Shown one piece after another: positions 14,644 to 24,079 of a stretch of 41,532 nucleotides of DNA. The position numbers and the translations under genes are program-made. Origin of the DNA: an uncultured Eubacteriales bacterium (GTDB taxonomy: Bacteria > Bacillota > Clostridia > Peptostreptococcales > Anaerovoracaceae). Numbering within the stretch: position 1 is the first letter of the stretch; every line of letters starts with the position of its first letter. The notes beneath the pieces were generated by a model that was not told the DNA's origin, searched no databases, and saw nothing but the letters and a program-made list of their open reading frames with translations. The stretch is taken from positions 6,027 through 47,558 of the forward strand of contig CAJUEB010000001.1 in the NCBI GenBank assembly GCA_910585135.1, in the 5' to 3' direction.

Positions 14644-16608
14644 TTAGCCCTCCAGCATCTTTATAAACTGCTCTTCTGTGATGATCGGGACGCCCAGCTC
14701 ACCAGCCTTCTTGTTCTTTGCCGAACCCGAATTGATGTTATTATTGATCAAATAATCCGTCTTGCCCGTTACGGAGGACGCGCTCTTTCCTCCTGCTGCT
14801 TCAATGGCCGCTTTTACCGCATCCCTGTTTTCAAAATGGCTCACCTTGCCCGTAATAACAAAGGTCTTTCCGGCAAGCGGTCCGCCCGATTTCTCCGTAA
14901 AGCTTTCGTCAAGCCGCACGACCGCAAGCAGCTCATTCACGGTTTTCTGCTTCTGCGCATCGCTGAAAAATTCCACGTAAGCCTTTGCCATCACTGCACC
15001 AACGCCGTCGATGGCCGACAATTCTTCCTCCGTTAAGGCGCAAATCTTTTTCCAGTTATTTTTACATTCCGCCGCGATCATTTTCGCATTAGCCGCCCCG
15101 ATATTGGGAATACCCAGGCTCAGAAGCAGCCTGGCAGGCGTCGTATCCGCCGCCTTTTGCACTGCCGCAAGCAGGTTGTCGAACGACCTTTCGCCAAACC
15201 CCTCCATCGCGACGATCTGATCCCGCCACCTTTCAAGATGAAAAATATCTGCAAAATCCTTCAAGATTCCTTCATCGATGAACTTTTCCAGCGTCGCCTC
15301 CGACAGGCCTTCGATGTTCATCGCATTCCGGCTAACAAAATGCGTAAACGCCTTGATCCTTCTGGCAGGGCAATCGGGATTCGGGCAGTGAAGCGTCTCC
15401 ACGCCGTTATCGTCCTCAATTTCCGTCGGCGTCCCACAGACAGGGCATAGCGAAGGCGGCTTTGCAGTCCCGCTTTTGGTGAAATTTTCCGCGATCTGCG
15501 GAATAATCATATTCGCTTTATAAACGCTGATGGTATCTCCTGTCCCCAGCGCCAAAGATTTCACGATGCTCAGGTTATGAACCGACGCCCGGCTGACAGT
15601 CGTACCCTCCAGCTCCACCGGCTCAAATACAGCGATCGGATTGATCAAGCCTGTGCGGGATACATTCCACCGCACCTCTAAAAGCTCTGTCTTTCTGATT
15701 TCATCCTTCCATTTAAAGGCAATCGAATCGCGCGGAAACTTCGAGGTCGCGCCTAATGACCTGCCGTATTCGATATCATCAAAGATCAGCACCAAGCCGT
15801 CGGACGGCAAAGGAAAATGCTGAATTTTTTGCTCGAAATCCGCTACGGCGCCAGCAACGCTTTCCTGATCGACCTTCACATATTCGACCGTCTCAAAACC
15901 CTGCTGCTTCATCCATTCCATCTGTTCATGCCTGTACCGCTCCCCGCTGCCGCCCTGGGCAAGGGAAAAGGCAAAGAACTGCACATGCCGCTGTGCCGTA
16001 ATTTCATTGTTGAGCTGCCTGACACTGCCACTGCAAAGGTTGCGCGGGTTCTTGTATTTTGCGTCTGCATCACCCACGGTCTGGTTGATCCGCTCAAATT
16101 CCCCATAGCTGATCACCGCCTCGCCCCGCACGACTGTCGTCTGTTTGCTTGGGATCGTAAGCGGAATATTATCAAACACACGGGCATTCGCGGTGATGAC
16201 TTCACCAGTCACCCCATCGCCCCGGGTAACCGCCTTGGAGAGCTTGCCATCCTCATAGGTCAAAACGATGGTAAGACCATCCAGTTTCCAGGAAAGGAGT
16301 CCCGCCTGGCTGCCCAGCCAGGATTCCAGCTCCTCCACGCGCTTGGTCTTATCCAGGGAAAGCATCGCCGCCGGATGCCGTTCCTTCGGCAGGCTGCTGA
16401 CCACCTGATATCCCACGTTTACCGTAGGGCTTGTCGAAAGCACGATCCCGCTTTTCTTTTCGAGAGCTTCCAGTTCATCGTATAATCTGTCATATTCCTG
16501 ATTCGATATGATTTCACGGCTTTCCTGATAGTACGCCCGCGCAGCTTCATTGAGAAACGCCACTTTTTCTGCCAGCTGCTTTCGAATGTCATTCCTATTA
16601 TCGTCCAT
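14644..16608 (-). CDS. ligA: NAD-dependent DNA ligase
   Basis: Seals nicks during replication and repair. From the ATG at 16608 the protein has 654 residues. It has the Ia NAD-binding domain (YYQESREIISNQEYDRLYDELEALE), the adenylation lysine in SWKLDG (K108), the OB fold and a four-Cys zinc finger (CPVC...CPNPDC). Helix-hairpin-helix repeats and a C-terminal BRCT domain (LAGKTFVITGKVSHFENRDAVKAAIEAAGGK) complete it. The frame is open to 16674 upstream, but a GGAGG site 10 bases before 16608 and alignment decide the start. It follows pcrA by 217 bp and is almost fused to the AIR-synthase-like gene. The pcrA-ligA order is common in Firmicutes. Confidence 0.96.
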   Translation of the reverse strand: MDDNRNDIRKQLAEKVAFLNEAARAYYQESREIISNQEYDRLYDELEALEKKSGIVLSTSPTVNVGYQVVSSLPKERHPAAMLSLDKTKRVEELESWLGSQAGLLSWKLDGLTIVLTYEDGKLSKAVTRGDGVTGEVITANARVFDNIPLTIPSKQTTVVRGEAVISYGEFERINQTVGDADAKYKNPRNLCSGSVRQLNNEITAQRHVQFFAFSLAQGGSGERYRHEQMEWMKQQGFETVEYVKVDQESVAGAVADFEQKIQHFPLPSDGLVLIFDDIEYGRSLGATSKFPRDSIAFKWKDEIRKTELLEVRWNVSRTGLINPIAVFEPVELEGTTVSRASVHNLSIVKSLALGTGDTISVYKANMIIPQIAENFTKSGTAKPPSLCPVCGTPTEIEDDNGVETLHCPNPDCPARRIKAFTHFVSRNAMNIEGLSEATLEKFIDEGILKDFADIFHLERWRDQIVAMEGFGERSFDNLLAAVQKAADTTPARLLLSLGIPNIGAANAKMIAAECKNNWKKICALTEEELSAIDGVGAVMAKAYVEFFSDAQKQKTVNELLAVVRLDESFTEKSGGPLAGKTFVITGKVSHFENRDAVKAAIEAAGGKSASSVTGKTDYLINNNINSGSAKNKKAGELGVPIITEEQFIKMLEG

Positions 16609-16825
16609 TTTATTCTTTCCTCCGGGGTTTTTATCAAATTTCTTATTTATCGAGGCAATGCGCAAGCCACACAAGACCGCAAAACCGTCTTATCTCAGGA
16701 GTTTATCAAAACGATTCCTCTTGCGCCAACTCCATTCATAAAAAGCCGCTAGGACAGGCCTGCCAAGCGAACCCGTCCGCCCCGATATGTATATATGTAT
16801 CATCTGCCATGCATCTCCGCTAGCA

Positions 16826-19024
16826 TCAAAGCCTTTTTAACGGCGCAAACCCCAGCGCCAGCTTCTTTACATCCTGTCCAAAGCGGATTTCTACAATTTT
16901 TCCGTCGCAGGAAAGCACAAGGCCTTCCCCGAATTTTTTGTGCGATACCCGGTCGCCCGCCGCAAAAGATTCACTGGCAGCCTGCACATTCTGCTTCGTC
17001 TGCTGCCGTGCGTATTTCAACTGGTCAAACGGTTGAAACGGCTTTTGTTCCGTCATGCCGTTGGTGAATGCTCCCAGAGCCAGATCCCGTTTCTTCTCGT
17101 AAATGCCATCGCCTTCGAGCAGGTTCTTATCCATTTCCCGCAAGAACTGGGATTCCCTGGTGTAATCAGTCTTACCGTACAGCCTGCGCTGCTGGGCGCC
17201 GGTGAGCCACAACCGTTCCCGCGCTCTCGTGATGCCCACATAGCAGAGCCGCCGTTCCTCCTCCAGCCCGTCCTCGCGGTCAAACGCCCGCCAGCCTGGG
17301 AACAGCCCGTCTTCCATGCCCGGCATGAAGACAAATGGAAATTCAAGCCCTTTGGCGCTGTGCATCGTCATCAAAACGACTGCATCCTCATCTGCATCGT
17401 GATTATCCACCTCTGCCAAAAGAGCGATTCGCTCCATGAACTCCGCCAGCGACAGATTCGGGTCATCCTCCTGGTATTTCTGAATAACGGATTTGAATTC
17501 CATCAGGTTTTCGATGCGGCTTTCTGCCTCCAAGGTGTTCTGATCCTCCAACGCTTTCAGATAACCCGACTTCACCAGCAGGCCGTCATACAGGTCGGAA
17601 ATTTTCAGGCTGTCCTTTTCTGCACTGTAAAAGAGCAGCAGCTCAGACAACGCCCGGATGTTCGCCGATGCCCTTGCCGAAAAGGAATTCACGATTTCCT
17701 CATCCAAAAGGCTTTGAAAGAGGCTTTCGCCGCGAACCTGTGCCAACGCCGTCAGCTTGTCGATCGTCTTGCCGCCGATGCCCCGCTTCGGCTCGTTGAT
17801 AATCCGCGTCAATGCCAGATCATCCGCATTATTCTGCACCAGCCGCAGATAGCACAGCATATCCTTGATTTCTTTTCGATCGTAATAGCGAAGACCGCCC
17901 AATACCCGATATGGAATCCCTCTTCTGGAAAGGGACTCCTCGAAGGTGCGGGACTGTGCGTTCGTTCTGTAAAGAATCGCGAAATCGCTGTATTTCCTGT
18001 CAAAAGTCTTCATGCGGTTGATTTCGCTGGCGATAAAATAAGCCTCTTCCATCTCATCGTCAGCCCGGTGATACATGATCTTATGCCCCGCCTCCTGATC
18101 GGTCCACAGCTTTTTTGCTTTTCTTCCTTTGTTGTTCGATATCACCGAATGGGCTGCATCCAGTATATTTGCCGTCGATCGATAATTCCGCTCCAGCTTG
18201 ATTACCTTGGCATCCCGAAAATCCTTTTCAAATTCGAGGATATTTCTGATGTCAGCGCCCCGCCACTGATAAATACACTGATCATCGTCGCCTACCACGC
18301 AGATATTATTATGTGCCTCTGCCAGCATCCTTATGAATTCATACTGAATCTGGTTCGTATCCTGGTATTCGTCCACCATAATATAATGAAACCTGCGCTG
18401 GTATTGCAGCAGCACGGCTTCATCCCGCTCAAACAGCCTTACTACATTGAGCAGCAGGTCATCAAAATCCATCGCATTGTTTTTTTTCAGGGTCTTTTCA
18501 TATCGATCGTAAACCTGCCAGATCAGCTTGTTTTTCAAATCCTCGCCATAATGTTCTATGTACTGTGCGGCAGACAACTTCTGTTCTTTGCACTTGCCAA
18601 TCACGCTGAGAAAATAAGCAGGCGTATACTTCTTCCCGTCAAGACCAAGCTCCTTGATGATATTTTTGACCACCGTCTTCTGATCCGTCGGATCGTATAC
18701 GGCAAAGTCCCTGCCGAAGCCTAAAAGTTCAGCATGGGAACGCAAAATGCGCAAACATGCCGCATGAAAGGTCAAGATCCACATATTGATCCCGGCGCCG
18801 ACCAAATTTTCCACCCTGTCCCGCATTTCCTTCGCCGCTTTGTTCGTAAAGGTCACTGCCAATATGTTATAAGGATTTACGTTCTTTTCTTTGATCATAT
18901 AGGCGATTCGGTGCGTCATGGTACTGGTCTTGCCGCTTCCTGCTCCCGCCAAAATCAAAAGCGGCCCTTCCATGTGCATCGCAGCTTCTCTCTGTTCCTT
19001 ATTTAAAATATCCAACTCATTCAT
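16826..19024 (-). CDS. pcrA: PcrA/UvrD-type ATP-dependent DNA helicase
   Basis: Superfamily 1A 3'-5' helicase for nucleotide excision repair, replication restart and removal of RecA or stalled polymerase. The 732 residues carry Walker A GAGSGKT (27-33), TFTNKAAKEM, VDEYQDTNQIQYEF, VGDDDQCIYQWRGA, RTNAQSR and TMHSAKGLEF. The C-terminal RNA-polymerase-binding Tudor-like domain is AAGDRVSHKKFGEGLVLSCDG. Start MNELDILNKEQ matches the family. It is on the same strand as ligA and probably cotranscribed. Confidence 0.96.
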   Translation of the reverse strand: MNELDILNKEQREAAMHMEGPLLILAGAGSGKTSTMTHRIAYMIKEKNVNPYNILAVTFTNKAAKEMRDRVENLVGAGINMWILTFHAACLRILRSHAELLGFGRDFAVYDPTDQKTVVKNIIKELGLDGKKYTPAYFLSVIGKCKEQKLSAAQYIEHYGEDLKNKLIWQVYDRYEKTLKKNNAMDFDDLLLNVVRLFERDEAVLLQYQRRFHYIMVDEYQDTNQIQYEFIRMLAEAHNNICVVGDDDQCIYQWRGADIRNILEFEKDFRDAKVIKLERNYRSTANILDAAHSVISNNKGRKAKKLWTDQEAGHKIMYHRADDEMEEAYFIASEINRMKTFDRKYSDFAILYRTNAQSRTFEESLSRRGIPYRVLGGLRYYDRKEIKDMLCYLRLVQNNADDLALTRIINEPKRGIGGKTIDKLTALAQVRGESLFQSLLDEEIVNSFSARASANIRALSELLLFYSAEKDSLKISDLYDGLLVKSGYLKALEDQNTLEAESRIENLMEFKSVIQKYQEDDPNLSLAEFMERIALLAEVDNHDADEDAVVLMTMHSAKGLEFPFVFMPGMEDGLFPGWRAFDREDGLEEERRLCYVGITRARERLWLTGAQQRRLYGKTDYTRESQFLREMDKNLLEGDGIYEKKRDLALGAFTNGMTEQKPFQPFDQLKYARQQTKQNVQAASESFAAGDRVSHKKFGEGLVLSCDGKIVEIRFGQDVKKLALGFAPLKRL

Positions 19025-19297
19025 CTTTCGTTATCCTTGCTATCCTCACATCGCTATGTCAAATCATTCCGTGCTTTCGCGCTTGTACCAGTCGCACCAA
19101 GTCATGCCGCATTTGTCAACGCTTTATTTTACACCGCCGCGCCTGTCATTTGCGCATTCGGCGCATCAAATCATGCTGCGCTTGCGATTGTCCCATTTTA
19201 CGCCACGCACCGCATATGTCAGTGATTTGTCATATGCCGCTTCACGCACTGCACCCTTTACGGTTACCCGCTCCGTCATGCACTCTGTCGCACTTGA

Positions 19298-20017
19298 TCA
19301 ATATATAATAAAATTTTGCAGTAAACTGTACAGAAAGTTTACCGATGGGGAGAGAATCCGATCCACAACGCCCAGAAACATCAGAGCCAGCAAAATCCAC
19401 CAGTCAAATCTGCGCAGCGTCCAATAAAATTCCGTATTTTTCAGTTGGAACAGCTCCGCAACGACGTTAAAGCCATCAAGAGGCGGGCACGGAATCAGGT
19501 TGAAGACCATCAGAACCAAATTGATAAAGATAACATAATAAATCATCAGCCACAGCGTACTCCCCGCCGCGCCTGAAAGAAATCCTCCGCCCAGCGTCAT
19601 CAGCAATATCTTGGCAATCACCGCAAATACGATGGCAATGATGAGGTTCATAGTCACGCCCGCCAGGGAAACGAGCAGCTCCCCGCGCCTTCTGTTCTTG
19701 AAATTACGCGCATCGATCATAACCGGCTTTCCCCATCCGAAGCCAACGAAAAACAGGCACAGTATCCCCCACCAATCAAAATGGACAAATGGATTAATCG
19801 TCAGCCGACCTTGCAGCCTCGGCGTTGGGTCGCCCATCTTATCGGCAACAAGCGCATGGGCATATTCATGAAAAGCAAGCCCGATCACGATCCCTGGCAG
19901 CATCAGCAGTTTCCCGATCAGCCACTCTACCGGATGGTCAAAAACTCCGTCGCGCCATATGAAAAGCAACACAAATGCTATCAGGACGATCATCGTCACA
20001 TCGATATTTCGTTTCAT
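19298..20017 (-). CDS. Site-2 protease-family (M50) membrane metalloprotease
   Basis: Small 239-residue intramembrane zinc protease of the YwhC/RseP-like group. The zinc-binding HEYAH is at residues 50-54 inside a membrane helix. The second motif NLIPCPPLDGF, with the third metal ligand Asp, is near 176-186. About five to six hydrophobic helices, no PDZ domain. The ATG at 20017 has AAGGAGG upstream. It appears to be transcribed alone from a promoter at 20210-20239. Substrate unknown; relatives of this size are often housekeeping proteins of spore-formers. Confidence 0.9.
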   Translation of the reverse strand: MKRNIDVTMIVLIAFVLLFIWRDGVFDHPVEWLIGKLLMLPGIVIGLAFHEYAHALVADKMGDPTPRLQGRLTINPFVHFDWWGILCLFFVGFGWGKPVMIDARNFKNRRRGELLVSLAGVTMNLIIAIVFAVIAKILLMTLGGGFLSGAAGSTLWLMIYYVIFINLVLMVFNLIPCPPLDGFNVVAELFQLKNTEFYWTLRRFDWWILLALMFLGVVDRILSPSVNFLYSLLQNFIIY

Positions 20018-20200
20018 TCAATTCCTCCTTGTATGTTGAAGCATTGCAGCGCACAACGCCGCGCCACACAGCATTTCACTAAAACACACAGCACAACTCT
20101 GCGCCATATTCCACGATACTGCGCCGAGCAAGCTACACAGCATTGTTCTTTATTTCGGCCGCAATGCTAAAATCAACGACAGCAAACCCGATTGGTTCAT
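20018..20200 (-). repeat. Leader of the M50 protease gene with degenerate short repeats
   Basis: Untranslated stretch between the promoter at 20210 and the ribosome site. On the minus strand a TGCTGTGT motif occurs three times (within about 20068-20150), each copy in a different context. No gene was recognised. Meaning unknown; it may be degenerate repetitive DNA. Confidence 0.35.
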
Positions 20201-20209
20201 ATTTTTATT

Positions 20210-20239
20210 ATTATACAAAAAAAACCACCGTATTCGCAA
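20210..20239 (-). promoter_or_regulatory. Promoter of the M50 protease gene
   Basis: On the minus strand TTGCGA (20234-20239), an 18-bp spacer and TATAAT (20210-20215). The -35 and spacer lie inside the downstream arm and T-run of the terminator at 20217-20257, so one convoy ends exactly where the next transcript begins. Confidence 0.6.
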
Positions 20240-20257
20240 CCATAATACGGTAGTTTT
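20217..20257 (-). terminator. Strong intrinsic terminator of the carD-to-ferredoxin convoy
   Basis: On the minus strand AAAACTACCGTATT and AATACGGTGGTTTT pair over 14 bp with a single T-G pair and a 9-base loop, ending in a run of eight T. It lies 135 bp past the stop of the ferredoxin gene at 20393. Confidence 0.85.
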
Positions 20258-20392
20258 CACATATTTATCGCATTTCGAATTTCAAGGCATTTCAAGGTTT
20301 TGCAAGACTGACTTTGCAACGCATCATGCGAACCGCCGCATGCAGTCCCATCTTACGCCTTGCGCTGCCCTCATCGATCCATATGTCAGTTT

Positions 20393-21169
20393 TTAGAGGT
20401 ACAACTCATTTTCTTTTCTTTCAGAACAAGCTTTTTTTATAACCAATGCCACAGAAGAAACCACCGCTTTATTCACCTTACGGGCTGACTGCGGGCAATT
20501 TACAACACAACGCATACAGGAAAGGCACTTCTGTGTATCCGTGACCTTAAAATCCTCTGTGCTGATTGCCATTGCAGGACACTGTTTCGCACAAAGACCG
20601 CAATTGGTACAAGCATTGTTTGCTTTGGGAACCAAGCTGACCACAGATATTTTTTTATAAGGACGATTTCCCGGAATCTGCGGCGTGGAAAATGCAGCCG
20701 GGCTGCCATTTATTTTATCTAAAATTTGATTGGCAAAATCATTTAGCTGGCTTTCATCTTCCGCATCGGGCCTTCCTGCTGCATACTGATGAAAAATAGA
20801 ATGCTCTGCAACGGCAGCGATAGCGGCAATAATGTTAAAACCGCTTTTTTCTGCAATATCGCTTAATTCAACCAAGGTATCCTCGTATGCCCTGTTGCCA
20901 TACACACAAACGATGACACACGGAGTCTGATTCCCACGGATATTAGAAATCCTTTCAGCCGCAAGACCGGGAACACGCCCTCCATAAGAAGGGACAGCAA
21001 TCACCGCGACATCCTCCTGCTTGAAGCAGAGCGAGGAATAATCAATTTTTGCGTCGGATAGATCAATTTTATTGACAGGCATTCCCCATGCCTTCGTGAT
21101 GATCTCCGCAACTTTGTCAGTTCCTCCGGTTGGACTAAAAACAAGCTGTGAAACATTCATGCTATTCAC
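20393..21169 (-). CDS. Flavodoxin-like/2[4Fe-4S] ferredoxin protein (EFR1 type)
   Basis: Putative electron carrier of 258 residues. The N-terminal flavodoxin-like half starts with the phosphate-binding loop FSPTGGTDKVAE. The C-terminal half has two 4Fe-4S clusters, CTNCGLCAKQCP and CLSCMRCVVNCP. Redox partner unknown. Start: GTG at 21169 overlaps the cyclophilin stop by 8 bp and is 8 bases after GGTGAG; an ATG at 21160 directly after that stop is the alternative and would shorten the protein by three residues. It is the last gene before the terminator at 20217-20257. Confidence 0.88.
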   Translation of the reverse strand: MNSMNVSQLVFSPTGGTDKVAEIITKAWGMPVNKIDLSDAKIDYSSLCFKQEDVAVIAVPSYGGRVPGLAAERISNIRGNQTPCVIVCVYGNRAYEDTLVELSDIAEKSGFNIIAAIAAVAEHSIFHQYAAGRPDAEDESQLNDFANQILDKINGSPAAFSTPQIPGNRPYKKISVVSLVPKANNACTNCGLCAKQCPAMAISTEDFKVTDTQKCLSCMRCVVNCPQSARKVNKAVVSSVALVIKKACSERKENELYL

Positions 21170-21644
21170 TGACGATGCTCACCTTCTTCATCTTCTGTTC
21201 CTTCTTCGGTTTGTCGGACATGTTCCTCGGCTGGTTGACAATCGCATCCGCCGCCTCCATTCCCTCGATAATCTTGCCGAATGCCGCATATTGCCCATCA
21301 AGATGCGGGGAATCAGCAACCATGATGAAAAACTGCGAGCCTGCCGAGTTCGGATCCATCGCCCTTGCCATAGACAGCACGCCTCTTTCATGCCTCAAAT
21401 CATTTTGGAAGCCATTCGCTGTAAATTCTCCTTCGATACTATATCCCGGGCCGCCCATACCCGTTCCCTGCGGACAGCCGCCCTGAATCATAAACCCAGG
21501 GATCACGCGATGAAAGATCAATCCGTCATAAAAGCCTTCCTCGACCAGCTTCACAAAATTATCAACCGTCTTTGGCGCGATTTCCGGGTAAAGCTCACCC
21601 TTCATCACATCGCCGTTTTCCATCTCAATCACTACGTATTTCAT
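21162..21644 (-). CDS. Cyclophilin-type peptidyl-prolyl cis-trans isomerase
   Basis: Cytoplasmic folding catalyst, 160 residues, without signal peptide or membrane segment. The catalytic Arg lies in FHRVIPGFMIQGG, followed by SMARAMDPNSAGSQFFIM and HLDGQYAAFGKI, all typical of cyclophilins. The C-terminal tail is lysine-rich (KPKKEQKMKK). GGAGG site upstream. Its end overlaps the ferredoxin-type gene, suggesting coupled translation. Confidence 0.95.
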   Translation of the reverse strand: MKYVVIEMENGDVMKGELYPEIAPKTVDNFVKLVEEGFYDGLIFHRVIPGFMIQGGCPQGTGMGGPGYSIEGEFTANGFQNDLRHERGVLSMARAMDPNSAGSQFFIMVADSPHLDGQYAAFGKIIEGMEAADAIVNQPRNMSDKPKKEQKMKKVSIVSE

Positions 21645-21821
21645 ATTCTTCTCTTCTCCTCCTTTTTACAATTTTAACGTTTTTATTTATATGTTCCATG
21701 CGGTTACGCGTTCGATTCCTGCCGCACATTCCACACGCTTTCACATACATGCCTCGCTGCGTTTTTCAACAAACGGCCGCATGTGCGAACTTTTGCAAAT
21801 CGCACCAACCCACTGATCCCG

Positions 21822-22274
21822 CTAATCCCGCAATTTAAACGCATTATAAGCGAAATAATCTTCATTCAAATACCGCCAGAACTCATCCTTGAGATATTCC
21901 GGGTATAAGACAGGGAGTTCTTCGATTTCCTGGCGCGACATAAATTTTACTTCCCGCAACACCTGGCTATCTTCATCGAATTCAGGATCTAAGCCAAGCG
22001 CCATTTCCCCGCCAATGATCCGACCCATGAAAAAATTGACAAACCGCTGTCCCCGCTCCGAAACCTCTTCCACGTGCCAGATCAGCTTGCCCACTTCGAT
22101 ATCAAGGCCGGTTTCTTCTTTGATTTCACGAACCGCCGCATCGACAGAGTTCTCGCCCTCTTCAATGCCGCCGCCCGGAACCATCCAAATATCCCGATCC
22201 TCATGTTCTTGCTTTACCATCAGCATCCTGTTCTGATTATCCAGGATGACAACCCTTACTCCACCTACCCACAT
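21822..22274 (-). CDS. Nudix hydrolase
   Basis: 150-residue Nudix-fold pyrophosphohydrolase. The Nudix box GGGIEEGENSVDAAVREIKEETG carries the metal-binding REIKEE signature. The substrate cannot be told from sequence. The start overlaps the end of the upstream chromate-transporter gene by 10 bp, so it belongs to the same transcript. The start MWVGGVRVVILDNQNR is consistent with a family member lacking extra domains. Confidence 0.93.
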   Translation of the reverse strand: MWVGGVRVVILDNQNRMLMVKQEHEDRDIWMVPGGGIEEGENSVDAAVREIKEETGLDIEVGKLIWHVEEVSERGQRFVNFFMGRIIGGEMALGLDPEFDEDSQVLREVKFMSRQEIEELPVLYPEYLKDEFWRYLNEDYFAYNAFKLRD

Positions 22275-22834
22275 AACAATGCTCCTGCTACTCCCATTAT
22301 AATCATCACACGGATCGGCCTCATTTTAAATACGCCTACCAGCAGTACCGTCACTGCAAAAATAACCAGAGGCATAAGATTAAAATAACCAAGTCCGCTT
22401 GTAAACAGCTTTTCCGAAATCAGCGGTCCATTAATTAAAACCGTTTCGCTCACAAAGATAACCGCTGCACCGATCAGGCCTACCGTCACAGGCCTGATGC
22501 CCGCAAAAGCGCCCTGTATCCCGTTGCTTTCACGAAAACGCTCAATAAAACGAAATGCGATCATCATCAGGATAAAAGACGGCAGGCACACACCCAGCGT
22601 CGCCACAAGTGCGCCGAAAAGTCCTGCGAAATTAAATCCCACATAAGTTGCGGCATTGACAGCCATTGGTCCTGGCGTTACCTGCGAAAGTGCAACCAGA
22701 TTGGAAAATTCCTCCGCAGACATGATGCCGAAGGCCTGCACACTCTGAAAAATGAGCGGAAGCATGGCAAGACCACCGCCAAAGCCGAAAAGCCCGATTC
22801 TGAAAAACATGGTGAAAAGGCTGACGTAAATCAT
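22265..22834 (-). CDS. Chromate transporter family protein, second half-size subunit
   Basis: CHR-family membrane protein of 189 residues, one of a pair. It shows the conserved FFRIGLFGFGGGLAMLPLI and ALSQVTPGPMAVNAATYVGF, followed by several hydrophobic helices. In short-chain CHR proteins two adjacent genes encode the two halves that act together, here 22265 and 22831. The true substrate in anaerobes is usually not established; chromate efflux or sulfate-like anion transport is the family assignment. ATG overlaps the upstream gene's stop by 4 bp. Confidence 0.9.
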   Translation of the reverse strand: MIYVSLFTMFFRIGLFGFGGGLAMLPLIFQSVQAFGIMSAEEFSNLVALSQVTPGPMAVNAATYVGFNFAGLFGALVATLGVCLPSFILMMIAFRFIERFRESNGIQGAFAGIRPVTVGLIGAAVIFVSETVLINGPLISEKLFTSGLGYFNLMPLVIFAVTVLLVGVFKMRPIRVMIIMGVAGALLCG

Positions 22835-23478
22835 TTTTCCACCCCTTCACGATCCGCAGAATGCCCAGAAGCTTTCCGCTTTAATGTAATCGCATGATAC
22901 AGAATGCCCAAAACAGCACCCGCAATAATGACCCATATCACCGTTACGCCGAAAACCCCGATCGCAACCAATGACAAAATAGCAAGAATCCACTGGAAGG
23001 CAGATTTCAGGATCTGCTTTCCAAGCCGCACCACGGTCACTAAAATCAATCCGCATACCGCCGCTTTGATTCCTGTGAAAGCACCCTGTATATAGCTGTT
23101 TTCCCCGATAAAGCCGAGAAACGATACCGCTAAAACAATGATTACAAACGACGGCGTCACCACCCCCAACGTAGCGGCGACAGCACCCAGGACACCTTTG
23201 CGGCGCAAACCGATATACGTGGCGCTATTGATCGCAATCACCCCAGGCAGTGCCTGGCTTACCGCAATGCAATCAACCATGTCTTCTTCCGTAAGCCAGC
23301 CCTTATCCTTGACAAAAATCTGTTGCAGCTGAGGGATCATCGCCATCCCGCCGCCAATCGTGAACAAGCCGATCTTAAAAAATTCCCAATAAAGGCTGCC
23401 ATACAGCCGCATTCGATCCATTTTCTTATTCGATACTCTTTTCTGCTTCTCCTTTTTCTCCATCCGCTGTTCTTCCAT
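22831..23478 (-). CDS. Chromate transporter family protein, first half-size subunit
   Basis: Partner of the next gene, with FFKIGLFTIGGGMAMIPQLQQIF and AVSQALPGVIAINSATYIGL. The frame is open to 23532. Three starts are worth considering: ATG 23478 (AAGGG site 6 bases before, chosen, 215 residues, overlapping the preceding gene by 53 bp), ATG 23463, and ATG 23421, which just clears that gene. The first about 20 residues after 23478 are very rich in Lys and Glu and lie outside the conserved domain, so the shorter forms cannot be excluded. Confidence 0.85.
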   Translation of the reverse strand: MEEQRMEKKEKQKRVSNKKMDRMRLYGSLYWEFFKIGLFTIGGGMAMIPQLQQIFVKDKGWLTEEDMVDCIAVSQALPGVIAINSATYIGLRRKGVLGAVAATLGVVTPSFVIIVLAVSFLGFIGENSYIQGAFTGIKAAVCGLILVTVVRLGKQILKSAFQWILAILSLVAIGVFGVTVIWVIIAGAVLGILYHAITLKRKASGHSADREGVEK

Positions 23479-24079
23479 TTTTGACCCTTGCCAGCTGCCA
23501 GTTAAATTTGATGGAAACCAGCCTGACGGCAAGCGTTACCCCAAAACATAAGTACATCGCGATTGTCATTGCCGCATAAGGGTATGTAAATAAAAATACG
23601 ATAGCCCCCGCAATGCATGCCATAGCGTAAACTTCTTTTCTAAATACGAACGGAATTTCCCTGGCGAACATATCCCGCAAAATTCCGCCTCCTGTCCCCG
23701 TCAGCAACGCCAGCGTAATCACAACGAAGGGCGTACAACCATCACTATTTATCGCTGCTTTTGCTCCGATCGCTGTAAAAGCGGCCAGACCTACCGCATC
23801 GAAAAAAGTTACCAGGCTCTGGAATTTTCGTACCCATTTATGAAAAACAATGACCACGGCCGCCGCAGCCAGGCTTACGACAATAAATATGGGATCAGAA
23901 AGCGCAACGGGCAGAGGAAGATTGATGATGACATCTCTTATAATTCCCCCGCCAACAGCTGTTATGATTGCAAAAAAACCAATCCCATAATAGTCAAGAT
24001 TCTTCTCTATTGCAAGGAGTGCGCCGGACATTGCAAAAGCGACAGTACCGATAAACTCCATCAAAGAAATAAAACTCAT
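23426..24079 (-). CDS. TRIC-type (YicG/UPF0126) cation channel family protein
   Basis: 217-residue integral membrane protein made of two related three-helix halves, each with a glycine-rich motif followed by RD: AVGGGIIRDV and GTGGGILRDM. This is the prokaryotic TRIC arrangement; some relatives conduct potassium and others are proposed amino-acid transporters. ATG 24079 abuts the proS stop codon. The lysine/glutamate-rich C-terminus is overlapped by the chromate-transporter reading frame. Confidence 0.9.
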   Translation of the reverse strand: MSFISLMEFIGTVAFAMSGALLAIEKNLDYYGIGFFAIITAVGGGIIRDVIINLPLPVALSDPIFIVVSLAAAAVVIVFHKWVRKFQSLVTFFDAVGLAAFTAIGAKAAINSDGCTPFVVITLALLTGTGGGILRDMFAREIPFVFRKEVYAMACIAGAIVFLFTYPYAAMTIAMYLCFGVTLAVRLVSIKFNWQLARVKNGRTADGEKGEAEKSIE

